A stretch of 52,990 nt of DNA from Bacillota bacterium (GCA_030024085.1 JASEJE010000013.1:33835-86824), one strand, 5' to 3'. Counted from the stretch's first letter, positions 25,096 through 34,491 are shown. The notes: generated from the sequence alone by a model not told the origin. Translations and numbers: made by a program.

Positions 25096-26599
25096 CCCCA
25101 GTCAGCTGGCCCGTAGCATAGGCTATAATCTCCGCCTGTGTGGTCGAACACGCCATTAACGTCCCAGCCACCTGACCTTCCCGCATCACCAGGATGCGGT
25201 CGCACACCGTAAGCAGCTCTGGGAGTTCCGAAGAGACAATCAGAATCGCCATTCCCTTTGCTGCCAGCTGGGCCATGAGTTCGTGGATTTCTCCCTTTGC
25301 GCTTACGTCAATACCTCTGGTCGGTTCATCCAGGATCAACACCTGTGGATTGGTGGATAACCATCGTGCTATTACGACCTTTTGCTGGTTCCCGCCACTC
25401 AAGAACAGAGTCTCCTGTTCAAGGTGGGGGGTCCGTATGTCCAGAGACTGTATGTACGACTGCGCCACTTGTCTCTCCTCAGTAAGTCGACGAAGCCCCC
25501 ACCGGTTTAGAAACAACCTGGCAATGTTGACGTTCGTCCTTACGGACATACCAAGAAAGAGCGCCTGGTCCTTCCGATCTTCGGGAGCAAACCCCATGCC
25601 AGCGCTAATAGCCTTTTGTGGGTGTTTGACTGAGATCTCGCGACCCTGGAGCACTATCCGCCCGCTTAGCCGGGGATCTATACCGAAAACGGCTCGTACC
25701 GTTTCCGTGCGTCCCGAGCCCATGAGCCCAGCAATACCGAGGATTTCACCCTTGTGCAATGTGAAACTGACGTCCTTGACAATCGGCGTGGTCAGGTGCT
25801 GGACCTCCAAAACAGGCTCCCCTATCTTTCTTTGCCCGCTCCAGCGATGGTAAACGTCCTGCCGTCCTACCATCATTTCGATAATCCGGTTACTGGATAT
25901 CTCACCCTTCTCCAGGGTACCAATATACTCGCCGTCCCGCAGGATCGTGGCCCTGTCGGCAACGCTCATTATCTCCTCCAACCGGTGCGAGATGTAGAGT
26001 ATGCCGATCCCCTTTTTTTTGAGCAGCATGATCCTGTCCATCAGGTGCGCGGTTTCCTGTTCCGTCAACGCTGAAGTGGGTTCATCCATGACGAGGACGC
26101 GAAGATTCTGCGAGAGCGCCTTAGCAATCTCCACCAGTTGCTTCTGCGCCACTGAGAGTGTCCTGACTGGCTGATACGAGTCAATGGAAACACAAAGCTC
26201 CTCCAGGACCCTTCTAGCTTCCTGGTGCATAGCCTTCCAGTCTATCCTTCCCCTCGCCCTAACGGGCTCCCGTCCAAGAAAGATGTTCTCTGCCACAGAA
26301 AGGTCAGGGACTAACATCAGTTCCTGGTGAATGGTACCTATGCCATATCGCCGTGCATCCGCAGGGTTGTTTACGTCCAAATCTCTGCCTTCCAGCCTAA
26401 TATGGCCGCTATCCTTCCGATACGCGCCGCAAAGGATCTTGATAAGCGTTGACTTTCCTGCTCCATTTTCACCGAGAAGAGCGTGGACTTCCCCGGCCCT
26501 CAGGTCAAATCTCACGTTCTTCAGGGCCTGAACCCCCGGAAATGATTTGCTGATACCCTCCATTACCAGGACAGGAATCTCTTGTTTTGGACTGGTCAT
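25070..26599 (-). CDS. Sugar ABC transporter ATPase, RbsA/XylG type (double nucleotide-binding domain)
   Basis: A 509-residue protein with two ABC domains. First: LLGENGAGKSTLIKILCGAY, then LSVAQKQLVEIAKAL and LVMDEPTSALT. Second: GLMGSGRTETVRAVFGIDPR (degenerate Walker A), LSGGNQQKVVIARWLS and LILDEPTRGIDVSAKGE. The order and length are typical of ribose/xylose/galactose ATPases. The ATG at 26597-26599 has GGAG eight bases upstream; two codons earlier there is another ATG too near the site. It drives uptake through both permeases. Confidence 0.95.
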   Translation of the reverse strand: MTSPKQEIPVLVMEGISKSFPGVQALKNVRFDLRAGEVHALLGENGAGKSTLIKILCGAYRKDSGHIRLEGRDLDVNNPADARRYGIGTIHQELMLVPDLSVAENIFLGREPVRARGRIDWKAMHQEARRVLEELCVSIDSYQPVRTLSVAQKQLVEIAKALSQNLRVLVMDEPTSALTEQETAHLMDRIMLLKKKGIGILYISHRLEEIMSVADRATILRDGEYIGTLEKGEISSNRIIEMMVGRQDVYHRWSGQRKIGEPVLEVQHLTTPIVKDVSFTLHKGEILGIAGLMGSGRTETVRAVFGIDPRLSGRIVLQGREISVKHPQKAISAGMGFAPEDRKDQALFLGMSVRTNVNIARLFLNRWGLRRLTEERQVAQSYIQSLDIRTPHLEQETLFLSGGNQQKVVIARWLSTNPQVLILDEPTRGIDVSAKGEIHELMAQLAAKGMAILIVSSELPELLTVCDRILVMREGQVAGTLMACSTTQAEIIAYATGQLTGGGAGETRD

Positions 26600-26708
26600 A
26601 CTCATCGCTCCACGATGCCCTTATTACCCCTTACCCCTGTGCAGCGGACTTACTTTCTGTCTGCCAGCAATAAAGTTGCCACTCGACTACCTGCTCTGGC
26701 AGTCTATC

Positions 26709-27773
26709 TCACTGTATCGAGGTTACTTTCGAACATCTCTGTAGAACTCCGGGATCATAACCCAATGCAGCTGCGTAGTAAGCCGCGAACAACTGCAGGG
26801 GAATAGAGGCGACCATTGGCGATAAGTGTGAATTAGCATGAGGAAGCCGGGTAAGCCGAATATTGTCTCCGCCTCCTCCAACATCGACAACAGGTTTATC
26901 ACTTAGTACCCAGACCCGGGAGCCGTATGATGCCAATTCGGCTGCCAGCTTTAGCAGCAATGGCTGCGTTTCGTCACCAGGGGCCACAATGACTGCCGAA
27001 TGGCTCTCCCCGGCGAATTCCAGAGGACCGTGGCGGAAGCTGCCACCCGCAAACGGCATCGCCTGCACTTTTGCCATCTCGCTGAGTATCAGGGCGGCCT
27101 GGTTGACCGCTGCAAGGCTTGAACCCCTTCCTATTACAGATACATTCGGACGTCCCCGCAAGAGATCGACCGCTGCGAGAGCCTCCCTACACCAGTAGCT
27201 CAAGCAGTTTTCTATCTCGTCAAAGCATAGCAGAAACTCCTGCTGAGGTGTTCTTCGACCGGAGACTTCCTCTGCCAGTAGAGTCAACACGACTAGACTT
27301 GCGGCAAAAGTCTTGGAGGAAGTGCCTCCTTCTTCTCCGGCCATGAGAGGTAGTACATTGGCCCCCTCTCTGCCCATCTCACTTCCCTGATCATTGGTAA
27401 CAATTACAATGCCGTGGTCACCGGCTTTCCCGAGGATCTCTTTGCGCAAACGCATGAGCGAACACGTTTCAGCGCTGGAGCCGGACTGGGAGATCATGAC
27501 CACCCCGACCTTGTCGGAAAGCATCCGGGATCCGTAATGCAGGAGCTCACCAGCCTCTTCGGAGAATGCCATCCTCCCGCAGGCTCTTAGCAGGTATTGC
27601 GACGCAAGGCTGGCATAAAGCGAACTCCCCATCCCGGTGAACAAAGTGACGGGGTGGTGAACGATCTCTGCAGCAGCCTGTTTCAGCTGGGCTTCCATTG
27701 GTCCGCGGTATTGCTGGACAAGACTCCTCATAACCCGCGGCTCTTCCGTGACCTCTGCCAGAAACCTCGCCAT
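26709..27773 (-). CDS. SIS-domain sugar-phosphate isomerase/deaminase (GlmS-like)
   Basis: A 354-residue protein with two SIS domains. Motifs VTLFTGMGSSLYASLASQYL, MISQSGSSAETCSLMRLRKE (SxSGxSxET), VSVIGRGSSLAAVNQAALIL and GGSFRHGPLEFAGESHSAVI, as in the isomerase half of glucosamine-6-phosphate synthase and AgaS/FrlB-like proteins. There is no glutamine amidotransferase domain, so it likely works as a deaminase or deglycase rather than a synthase. The ATG has GGGGGGATCAAA upstream. The first gene of the locus, downstream of the operator palindromes at 27820-27840. Confidence 0.88.
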   Translation of the reverse strand: MARFLAEVTEEPRVMRSLVQQYRGPMEAQLKQAAAEIVHHPVTLFTGMGSSLYASLASQYLLRACGRMAFSEEAGELLHYGSRMLSDKVGVVMISQSGSSAETCSLMRLRKEILGKAGDHGIVIVTNDQGSEMGREGANVLPLMAGEEGGTSSKTFAASLVVLTLLAEEVSGRRTPQQEFLLCFDEIENCLSYWCREALAAVDLLRGRPNVSVIGRGSSLAAVNQAALILSEMAKVQAMPFAGGSFRHGPLEFAGESHSAVIVAPGDETQPLLLKLAAELASYGSRVWVLSDKPVVDVGGGGDNIRLTRLPHANSHLSPMVASIPLQLFAAYYAAALGYDPGVLQRCSKVTSIQ

Positions 27774-27819
27774 TTTGATCCCCCCGGCCCAAGAATCAAA
27801 GCCTCCACGTCAGACTTTA

Positions 27820-27840
27820 TGTCAGGCTGACACTAAGTGT
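27820..27840. promoter_or_regulatory. Two adjoining palindromes upstream of the SIS gene, candidate ROK operator
   Basis: TGTCAGGCTGACA (27820-27832) and ACACTAAGTGT (27830-27840) are both perfect dyads around one base and share three bases. They lie 47-67 bases before the first gene of the sugar operon, where a repressor would act. The operon codes for a ROK-type repressor, the obvious candidate ligand. Confidence 0.45.
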
Positions 27841-28005
27841 ACGATAGTAATTAGATAGGCGAGAAGAAAATCCTTCTGCCGTTAGGAAAAATACTTCATC
27901 GCTCCAAGCAGGCGGAAACTGGTATAGCGGGTGTCCCAACGCAATACATTTTGCGAAGAGGATTGGGTCAGTGACAGCAGCCGTGATGAAGGCCCCATAA
28001 ACATC

Positions 28006-28322
28006 GGGTTCGTCCCGAGAGCATGCCGGCCATACCGGGCGAGGACCAAGGGGAAGATCGAGCGACCCATACGGTATATAAGGCAGAGCTTCTGGCCGTT
28101 GAGTTCTCCGATATCGCCGATCTCAACCACCAGGCGAGGGCCTGGCAGGATGGGGTGGCAAACGTGAGAGTCCACGGAACGACGCATGAAGTTCCGCTTG
28201 AACGCTTCTCCAGGGAGAGGCTTCTTGGGATGCCTTCTATCCCCTTCGTCATCACCTATACGGAAGCTCGTAAGGTGAGTCTTGACTGTTTCATTTCCTG
28301 GAACGCCAAAATGAAGTCATGA
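28006..28322 (+). pseudogene. IS21-family IstA transposase C-terminal fragment, frameshifted
   Basis: The frame from 28006 reads GFVPRACRPYRARTKGKIER then PIRYIRQSF, the C-terminal part of the integrase core of IstA. At about 28092 the reading must shift to continue as EFSDIADLNHQARAWQDGVA, then HGTTHEVPLERFSRERL and EARKVSLDCFISW. No N-terminal half, istB or terminal inverted repeats are visible. The fragment separates two large minus-strand operons. Confidence 0.8.
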
Positions 28323-28555
28323 CAAGATACCAGGTCCGAGAAAAGCGGCAAGGTATCACCTGGTATCCGGGGCTGAGTACGGGAAAGGATCATTTACTAC
28401 CCGAGATAGAGTACGGGGGCAAGATCCGTCGGGTCTGGCATGATGGGCAGCAACCGTTCGACCTGCCCCGCTTGCTCAGCTTGGCTCGATTCAACGAAGA
28501 CATCTATGGGAGAGACCAACCCGCGCGGCGGACAAAGGGCCAGCAAAATGACTGA
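28319..28555 (+). CDS. Hypothetical small protein after the IS21 fragment
   Basis: A 78-residue open frame starting at an ATG that overlaps the stop of the IstA fragment (ATGA). No motif is recognised; it contains GITWYPGLSTGKDHLLPEIE and ends in charged residues. It is not IstB. It may be a non-functional remnant; its base composition is slightly lower in GC than its neighbours. Confidence 0.25.
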   Translation: MTRYQVREKRQGITWYPGLSTGKDHLLPEIEYGGKIRRVWHDGQQPFDLPRLLSLARFNEDIYGRDQPARRTKGQQND

Positions 28556-28584
28556 CTGCAAGACGCTACCTGTTGTCGACCAAC

Positions 28585-29571
28585 TCAGGGAGACACCAGG
28601 TTCGCGAGCTCGGCCGCGATTTCGGCTATGTCCAAACCCTTCGTGAAGCGAAGGCAGATACCGCTTGGATACCGCGTCTTTTGTATCCAACGCTCAGGGA
28701 TGCTGCTTGCTCCGACAAGCGCGCCACACAGCGCCCCGACGATCGCCCCGAGCGTATCCGCATCGCGGCCGAAATTGCCAGCATAGATCACACCGCGGCG
28801 AAAATCGCCCTTGGAAAGCTTGAAGAGAGCAAAGGCCTGAGAAACCGCTTCTGGGACGACAGCCTTATAGGACGTCCAAAGGTCTGTATGTAGCGGCATC
28901 CACGCGTCTTCCAGACAGTCGGCGCGAGAGGCGATCTCGAGCGCTCGGGTCAGGGTGTGGTGCAGCCAAGACTCTTCCGGCACGAAGCGCTTCCCTGCAT
29001 CTATAACTTCGTCGACCGTTCCGCCAGCCATTGCCGCAGCCACCGCGGCAGCCACTGCCTGAGCACCCCATATCCCGTCGCGCGAATGACTTACGCAGGC
29101 ATCGATTTCCGCCAGCCTGGCTGCCCTGGCAGGATCTCCCGCGCAGGCGATTCCGATCGGAGTCACCCGCATGGCCGCCCCGTCACTCAGGCAATGCGAA
29201 TTGTACTCCCCCGAGTAAGGAGGGTACAGTCCTCTCCGCAGGTTTTCGGCGGCCTCAATCTCACTCGCACCGCCCCGTGGGAGCGCATCCTGAGCAACGA
29301 CATGAGCTCGCCACGACCGGACGACGTCGTCTACAGTCATGTTGCCCCGGGTCTCAATCAGAGTCTTCGCCGTCAGGATGGCGAATTCCGTGTCGTCCGT
29401 ACTCAAAGCCGTCCTACCGTCAAAGTCCATTGTAATCCCGAAGCGCTGCTGGTTTTCGGGGGTCCGGGCCGCGTCACCGAGGGAATCGCCGATTGCAAGC
29501 CCGATCATGGCACCGAAAGCGCGGTCCTGCACCAGAGCCGTATTAGCTGCAAGTTCTAGCCTCGTAAGCAC
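28585..29571 (-). CDS. ADP-ribosylglycohydrolase-family protein (single domain)
   Basis: A 328-residue all-helical protein of the DraG/ADP_ribosyl_GH family. The dinuclear metal motifs are TALSTDDTEFAILTAKTLIE (STDDT) near residue 58 and NFGRDADTLGAIVGALCGAL (GxDxDTxGA) near residue 270. It probably hydrolyses an N- or O-glycosidic ADP-ribose or nucleoside-like bond in the cytoplasm. The GTG start is weakly supported. It is the last gene of a LacI-controlled transport locus and is next to a larger family member. Confidence 0.87.
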   Translation of the reverse strand: MLTRLELAANTALVQDRAFGAMIGLAIGDSLGDAARTPENQQRFGITMDFDGRTALSTDDTEFAILTAKTLIETRGNMTVDDVVRSWRAHVVAQDALPRGGASEIEAAENLRRGLYPPYSGEYNSHCLSDGAAMRVTPIGIACAGDPARAARLAEIDACVSHSRDGIWGAQAVAAAVAAAMAGGTVDEVIDAGKRFVPEESWLHHTLTRALEIASRADCLEDAWMPLHTDLWTSYKAVVPEAVSQAFALFKLSKGDFRRGVIYAGNFGRDADTLGAIVGALCGALVGASSIPERWIQKTRYPSGICLRFTKGLDIAEIAAELANLVSP

Positions 29572-29620
29572 CGTCTCACCGTTCCTTCCGCTCGTCCTGT
29601 GATGACATCGACTTCGCGAA

Positions 29621-31732
29621 TCACAATTCTTTAATCCTCACATCGCGATAATGCGTGTGCCCGCCCGCCAGCTGCGAGAACCCTACCGCGCCGTCTACGT
29701 ACGGGGCCTCGTCGTCGCGGCATTCGATCACCAGCTCAGCATTGATGAAGACCCTGAAATGATTCCCCGTCGCCTCGACTCTGAAGGCGTACGCCATCTC
29801 ATAATCCCAGTCATAATCCGCGGCTCTGAGCGCCTTGTACCCGTGGTCGTTCTTGTAGAGCGAGAGTCTCCCGCGGCCGTCGAACCCCACGGCGTAGCTA
29901 CGCATGGCGCCCTGGACCCTGAAGTTGAGGTTGTGGCTCGGACCCGCCTTGGGAACTACGGTCGCCTCAAAGACGTAATCACCCATGTACCGGCTGCCGG
30001 TAAAGGTTTCGGCACCCTCCGGGCTCACGCCTGACAGCTCGCCGTCTTCTATGGTCCAGGACCCTCTGTTGAACGTGAACTGCGTCACTCCGTCGAACTC
30101 CATGGATTCGTTGCCGAAGTCTATCGCGTAGTCAGCTTTTCCTGAGACCGTAAACTCATCGATGTGAACGATAGCCACTACCTTACCGCTCGGACTTTCG
30201 ACCCTGAGACCCGCCTCATCGATAGCGTGACCCTCCGTGTCGGGAATCGTGAGGCTGAGCTTGGCCCACTCGCCCTGTTCCAGCAGGGTTCTCTCGCTCG
30301 TAATGAGTTCCTTCGTGTTCGTGTTTCGGACGTAAACCGAGAACCACGCATCATCGGCGGTGTACTTCTTTTTCAAACACACCTGCATCGAAACGGTCTG
30401 CCCAGGGTAAAGGAGCGGCGAGAAACAAGGCTTGTACCTCTCGTCGTCGAGATCCGCCCTCCGGTAAAAGGGCTTCCAGAACACGTTCACGCCTTCGTTC
30501 TGCCGCAGGTCCTGGATTGTCACCTTCAGGCTCCTCCTGCCACTAAACGAGAACTCGTCGCTGTTCTCCAGGGAGTTCTTACGTGGGTTGGACAGCCTGA
30601 ACCCGTGCGTGGACCCGGGGAGCTCAAACCCAAAGCGGATGGCCTTCTGGTTCGACGCGGCCTGGACTTCTGGCGGAGCCTCCTCCCCGGCGATCATGTA
30701 CCCGAGCCCCGCCAGGTAGTACGAGAACGTCGGGATATCCACGATGTTCAGCGACCCCACAACGCTCGAGCCGATCAAGCAATCGTTGATTGGCCGTCTC
30801 CAGTAGGGGTCGATCCCCTCGAGTCCACAGGCCACGCCCATGATCGCCCCGACATTGCCCGCGTTGCAGTCCGTGTCCCACCCGCACATCACCGCAGTCT
30901 CAATGGCCCTCGCGAAATCCCCGCGCCCGTACAACAGGGAGAGGATCACCACCGCTGCGTTGGGGATGACGTGGCACGCGCCAGGGTACCGGTCGTAGCC
31001 GTAGTTCTGCTCCACAAACCTGAAGCACTCTCTGAAATCCTCTGGGTGCCTGGTATGGAAATCGATGACGTCCAGCGCCATCCGCTTGTATTCACATTCA
31101 TCGGGGATGACGGACAATCCGGCCTCGACTATCCTCCGGACATCGTTCCCCAAGAAAGCCTTGCTCTCACAGGCCGCGACGAACATACCCCCGTATATGC
31201 CGTTCCGGTCGTGGGAGACCGAGGCGGCCTTCCGGGCGTATTCCGCGGCAAGCTTGATGTCTCCTGGACACACCATCCCCCAGGCATCAATGAAGATCTG
31301 CCCGCCGATCTGCTCGGCACAGACAATCCCGTTCGTCTCTGCAGACCCCGAAAGCGGAGCCTTGATCCCGTTTTTCAGGTTGAAGTACGCCGTATGCTCG
31401 GTGGAGATGCCGCAACCTCCCCACCAAAACATGCCGCGGTTCTCGGCGGTATAGTTGAGCCACGTCTTTCCTATGTCCTCTGCAGTGATCTCGCCGTTCT
31501 TCCCGTAGTCTTCAAGGGCGCGTATGAAATAGATGATCCCGTTGGTGTCATCGTCTGCGGCGAAGTTAGTGTAGTCCCTGACGTAGCCGCGGACCTCCCC
31601 AAAGACCTCTTTGATGGTGTCGTGGGTCCATACCGCCGGCTCCAGCGGAGCGCCCAGCCTCACCCCTATGGCCTTGCCCAGGACACCCGCGTACACTTTC
31701 TCCACATAGCCTGCAGGGATCTTGGCCAACAC
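29621..31732 (-). CDS. ADP-ribosylglycohydrolase-family protein with C-terminal beta-sandwich domains
   Basis: A 703-residue protein. The first 350 residues are the glycohydrolase fold with FAADDDTNGIIYFIRALEDY and AVMCGWDTDCNAGNVGAIMG, variant metal motifs typical of the larger branch found in sugar operons. Residues about 370-530 and 540-703 are two beta-sandwich (laminin G/DUF1080-like, carbohydrate-binding) domains ending THYRDVRIKEL. There is no signal peptide, so it acts in the cytoplasm. GTG start after GAGGGGTGATCG. The added domains suggest binding of an oligosaccharide or glycoconjugate. Confidence 0.85.
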   Translation of the reverse strand: MLAKIPAGYVEKVYAGVLGKAIGVRLGAPLEPAVWTHDTIKEVFGEVRGYVRDYTNFAADDDTNGIIYFIRALEDYGKNGEITAEDIGKTWLNYTAENRGMFWWGGCGISTEHTAYFNLKNGIKAPLSGSAETNGIVCAEQIGGQIFIDAWGMVCPGDIKLAAEYARKAASVSHDRNGIYGGMFVAACESKAFLGNDVRRIVEAGLSVIPDECEYKRMALDVIDFHTRHPEDFRECFRFVEQNYGYDRYPGACHVIPNAAVVILSLLYGRGDFARAIETAVMCGWDTDCNAGNVGAIMGVACGLEGIDPYWRRPINDCLIGSSVVGSLNIVDIPTFSYYLAGLGYMIAGEEAPPEVQAASNQKAIRFGFELPGSTHGFRLSNPRKNSLENSDEFSFSGRRSLKVTIQDLRQNEGVNVFWKPFYRRADLDDERYKPCFSPLLYPGQTVSMQVCLKKKYTADDAWFSVYVRNTNTKELITSERTLLEQGEWAKLSLTIPDTEGHAIDEAGLRVESPSGKVVAIVHIDEFTVSGKADYAIDFGNESMEFDGVTQFTFNRGSWTIEDGELSGVSPEGAETFTGSRYMGDYVFEATVVPKAGPSHNLNFRVQGAMRSYAVGFDGRGRLSLYKNDHGYKALRAADYDWDYEMAYAFRVEATGNHFRVFINAELVIECRDDEAPYVDGAVGFSQLAGGHTHYRDVRIKEL

Positions 31733-31772
31733 CGATCACCCCTCATCGTCACCAACAAATGCAACTGCGGCA

Positions 31773-32522
31773 TTACCTCGCAGCTTGCCGCAACTCGCCG
31801 GCGCCCTGCTTTCCCTTTGAGTGCTGCAGAAACCAGTCATACAGCTCCGGGTTGCCATACGTCAGCGTCCAGGCATCGTGGGCCGCGTCCGGGTACACTG
31901 TAAACCGCACGTTTCCCCCGCAAGCTCGGAGGGCGTTCACCATCTCTTCGGCCTTCTCCAGGGGGACCACCTCATCTTTCGCCCCATGGAACACCCACAC
32001 CGGCAGGTCTTTCAGCAGGTACGCCTTCTCAGGGTCGCTCCGGCCGCACACCGGAGCAATCGCTGCAAACCGTTCGGGGCGTTGGATGGCCATGGCCCAG
32101 GCACCCCGGCCCCCCATGCTAAGGCCGGTTACGTAAACCCGGTCTGGGTCCACGCTGCAGGCTGACGTGATCTCATCCAGCAAGGCGTGCAGTTTCTCGA
32201 TCTCCCCGCCCCCTTCCACCCAATGAGATGAGGCCGGACACTGCGGGGACGCCACCACAAACGGAAATTCAGGATGCTCGGAGGCCCACTTAGGAGGCCC
32301 GTACGCCTTCAGAACCTCCGGATCATCGCCCCGCTCCCCGATCCCGTGAAGAAACAGGATGAGAGGCCACTTGCGACCCTCCGTGCCGCGACTTTCCGCA
32401 CCGCAGCCTTTCGCGCCGCAGCCTCTTGCGCTACAGCCCTCCGGATGCCCCTCCGGAAGGAAAAGAAGGTACCTGTAGATTAGCTCACCCCGCATGCTGA
32501 ACGCGCATACAGCCTGTCCCAT
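31773..32522 (-). CDS. Alpha/beta-hydrolase esterase (phospholipase/carboxylesterase type)
   Basis: A 249-residue hydrolase. LILFLHGIGERGDDPEVLKA is the oxyanion-hole strand, VTGLSMGGRGAWAMAIQRPE has the nucleophile Ser in GLSMGG. WVFHGAKDEVVPLEKAEEMV gives the Asp and AAHDAWTLTYGNPELYDW the His. Similar enzymes are dienelactone/acetyl-xylan-type esterases. Residues 28-50 are an unusual Cys-Gly-Ala low-complexity insert (SARGCGAKGCGAESRG). The ATG at 32520-32522 has GGAGG in front. It may deacylate the imported substrate. Confidence 0.82.
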   Translation of the reverse strand: MGQAVCAFSMRGELIYRYLLFLPEGHPEGCSARGCGAKGCGAESRGTEGRKWPLILFLHGIGERGDDPEVLKAYGPPKWASEHPEFPFVVASPQCPASSHWVEGGGEIEKLHALLDEITSACSVDPDRVYVTGLSMGGRGAWAMAIQRPERFAAIAPVCGRSDPEKAYLLKDLPVWVFHGAKDEVVPLEKAEEMVNALRACGGNVRFTVYPDAAHDAWTLTYGNPELYDWFLQHSKGKQGAGELRQAAR

Positions 32523-32685
32523 CGCGCCCTCCACACTCCCAGTCAACCCCACTCGCGGCCCACCGTTCGCCGCGCACCGCGCTCGAGGCCAGCCGCCCCT
32601 CCGGTCAAGGGGTCCCCGGGAGGCATGCCCGGCAGTCGGGCTGCCTCCCGTCTGTCTCCCCTTGCTTGAAGCCCGAATCGCCAAC

Positions 32686-34368
32686 CTAGCTCTTCTTCGC
32701 GCGCTTCGCCAGGATCTGCTTCTGGATCTCGGCCTCCCACGCGGATATGCCGTACCCTTCCATCTTGGCCACGGCCTTGCTGTAGATCTCCTCGACCTCT
32801 GCCTCGGACTTGGCCACCACCATCTGCGCTATGGTGTCCTTCAATATCGCCTGAGACTTGGCGATCGCTATCGCGGCCGGGGTCTCGGCCTCGATAAACA
32901 GGTCGACCTCGGCGTAGTCCTTCCAGAAGGAACCCTGCCAATCCAGGTGCCAGTTGAACGGCGAAGCGGTCACCTTCACGTCCCGCGGATCCTGTCCCGC
33001 CTTGGTGCTGTAGAACGGCGCGTACCTGGCGGACGCAGGCTGGCCGTCACTGGTGTACGTAGGCATGTTGACCATCCTGTAGAAGAACTTGATGCCGCGC
33101 TTCGTGTTGTACATGCTGTCGGCTTTCTTCTTCTGGTCGATCTCCGGCGTTATGTCCCTCTTGCCCTGGGCGTTGATGATATAGTCCTCGCCCTCGATGC
33201 CCCAGCTGTCGAGGACCATGCCTTCATCGCTGTACAACCATTCGAGGAACCTCACGAACCTCGCAGGGTCCTTGCACTTCTTTGTCACCACCAGGGCCGC
33301 CGAACCGGTGTATGCGGCATTGTACTGCCAGTTCTGCTTGGCCCCGCCCTCCACCAGCTTCTGCGGGATGTAGATCAGGTTCTTGGTGGCCTCCGCCCTG
33401 AGGAGGTTATCGTTCGCCGTGTAAGCTGAGTAATATCCTCCGATGAAGGAGAACACCTTGCCCGTACTCATCTTCTGGATCATCTGATCCCAGGTCTGCA
33501 CCGGTCCCTCAGGATCCATCAGGCCTTCGCGGTACAGCTTGTTCACGAACTTGAAGAACGGGAGCACCTCAGGGGCCTTGAACCCGTAGATGTACTTCTT
33601 CTGGTCCTTGGTGGCGTAGATCCCGCCGTATGTGTTGACCTTGTACCCGTACATGGACAGGGCCGATCCCAGCATCTCCTGGCCCATTCCCTTCTCCATG
33701 GTCACGGCGTAGTAGTCCTGCCCTGGGTGCTTGGCCTTCCAGGCCTTGACCGCGTCGTGGTACTCCGAGAGGTTGGATATCTTCTTCTTGGCCACGTCCT
33801 GGGCCTCCGGGAATAGCACGTAGAACACGTTGTGCCACGGCAGCTCCGCCTGGACGCGGTCTGGGTCCATCGCATCCTCCGGGTGCCTCTCGCCTTCCCG
33901 CAGCATGTCGTAATTCTCGGTTAGGTAGAGGAGCTTCCCGTCGTCGGTACTGAAGATATCGAGCAGATTGCCGTTTACTGGTGAGCCAAACATCTTGTAT
34001 ACGGTGGGCGCATGCTTCTGGAGTAAGGGCTTCAGGTCCACCAGGTCTCCCGAACGGAGGTAGCGGTAGAGTATGTCGTCACGAGGCATCACGATGACGT
34101 CGGGGTAGTCCTTGCTCGCCAGCATGATGCTGAGCTTTTCCTTGTCCCCTGTCATGATGTTGAAGGTCACGCCAGTCCGCCGAGTTGCCTCCTTGAGCAC
34201 GGGCGCGTCGGGCTTGGGTGCGGTTGTGACCCTCGTGGTGAAGATTGTGAAAGTGACAGGGTTCTTCGCATCTTCGGAAAGGGGGACGCTCTGCCCGTAA
34301 CCCGTGGCTGTCAGGGCCAGTACCGCAACGACAAATAAAAGGGCTGTCACTGCCGTGAGTCTCCGCAT
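32686..34368 (-). CDS. Extracellular solute-binding protein, LipO/YtcQ type
   Basis: A 560-residue secreted binding protein. Signal peptide MRRLTAVTALLFVVAVLALT, then ATGYGQS. Motifs TRVTTAPKPDAPVLKEATRR and RTGVTFNIMTGDKEKLSIML, then DYPDVIVMP, match family 1 proteins that work with LplBC permeases in Paenibacillus-type importers. The ATG follows GAGGAGG at 9 bases. C-terminal Lys-rich end KQILAKRAKKS. Ligands in this group are long oligosaccharides or glycan breakdown products. Confidence 0.9.
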   Translation of the reverse strand: MRRLTAVTALLFVVAVLALTATGYGQSVPLSEDAKNPVTFTIFTTRVTTAPKPDAPVLKEATRRTGVTFNIMTGDKEKLSIMLASKDYPDVIVMPRDDILYRYLRSGDLVDLKPLLQKHAPTVYKMFGSPVNGNLLDIFSTDDGKLLYLTENYDMLREGERHPEDAMDPDRVQAELPWHNVFYVLFPEAQDVAKKKISNLSEYHDAVKAWKAKHPGQDYYAVTMEKGMGQEMLGSALSMYGYKVNTYGGIYATKDQKKYIYGFKAPEVLPFFKFVNKLYREGLMDPEGPVQTWDQMIQKMSTGKVFSFIGGYYSAYTANDNLLRAEATKNLIYIPQKLVEGGAKQNWQYNAAYTGSAALVVTKKCKDPARFVRFLEWLYSDEGMVLDSWGIEGEDYIINAQGKRDITPEIDQKKKADSMYNTKRGIKFFYRMVNMPTYTSDGQPASARYAPFYSTKAGQDPRDVKVTASPFNWHLDWQGSFWKDYAEVDLFIEAETPAAIAIAKSQAILKDTIAQMVVAKSEAEVEEIYSKAVAKMEGYGISAWEAEIQKQILAKRAKKS

Positions 34369-34491
34369 GTGAACTAACCTCCTCTGGCTGCGATTGATTC
34401 CCTGGAGAGATTGCGCGCTCCTCGCGCTGACCTCGGGTTCGACTATGCACCTCCTTGTTTGAGTTCTCTGGTGACTCGCCTGCTTCTTCGT

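Noticed and set aside
28585-31732. Anti-phage or toxin-antitoxin ADP-ribosylation system
   Set aside because: No ADP-ribosyltransferase gene or other defence gene is near; the operon context is transport and catabolism.
30164-31903. 579-codon plus-strand frame antisense to the large ADP-ribosylglycohydrolase
   Set aside because: The minus strand codes a protein with clear motifs and a GTG start; the plus frame has no recognisable domain.
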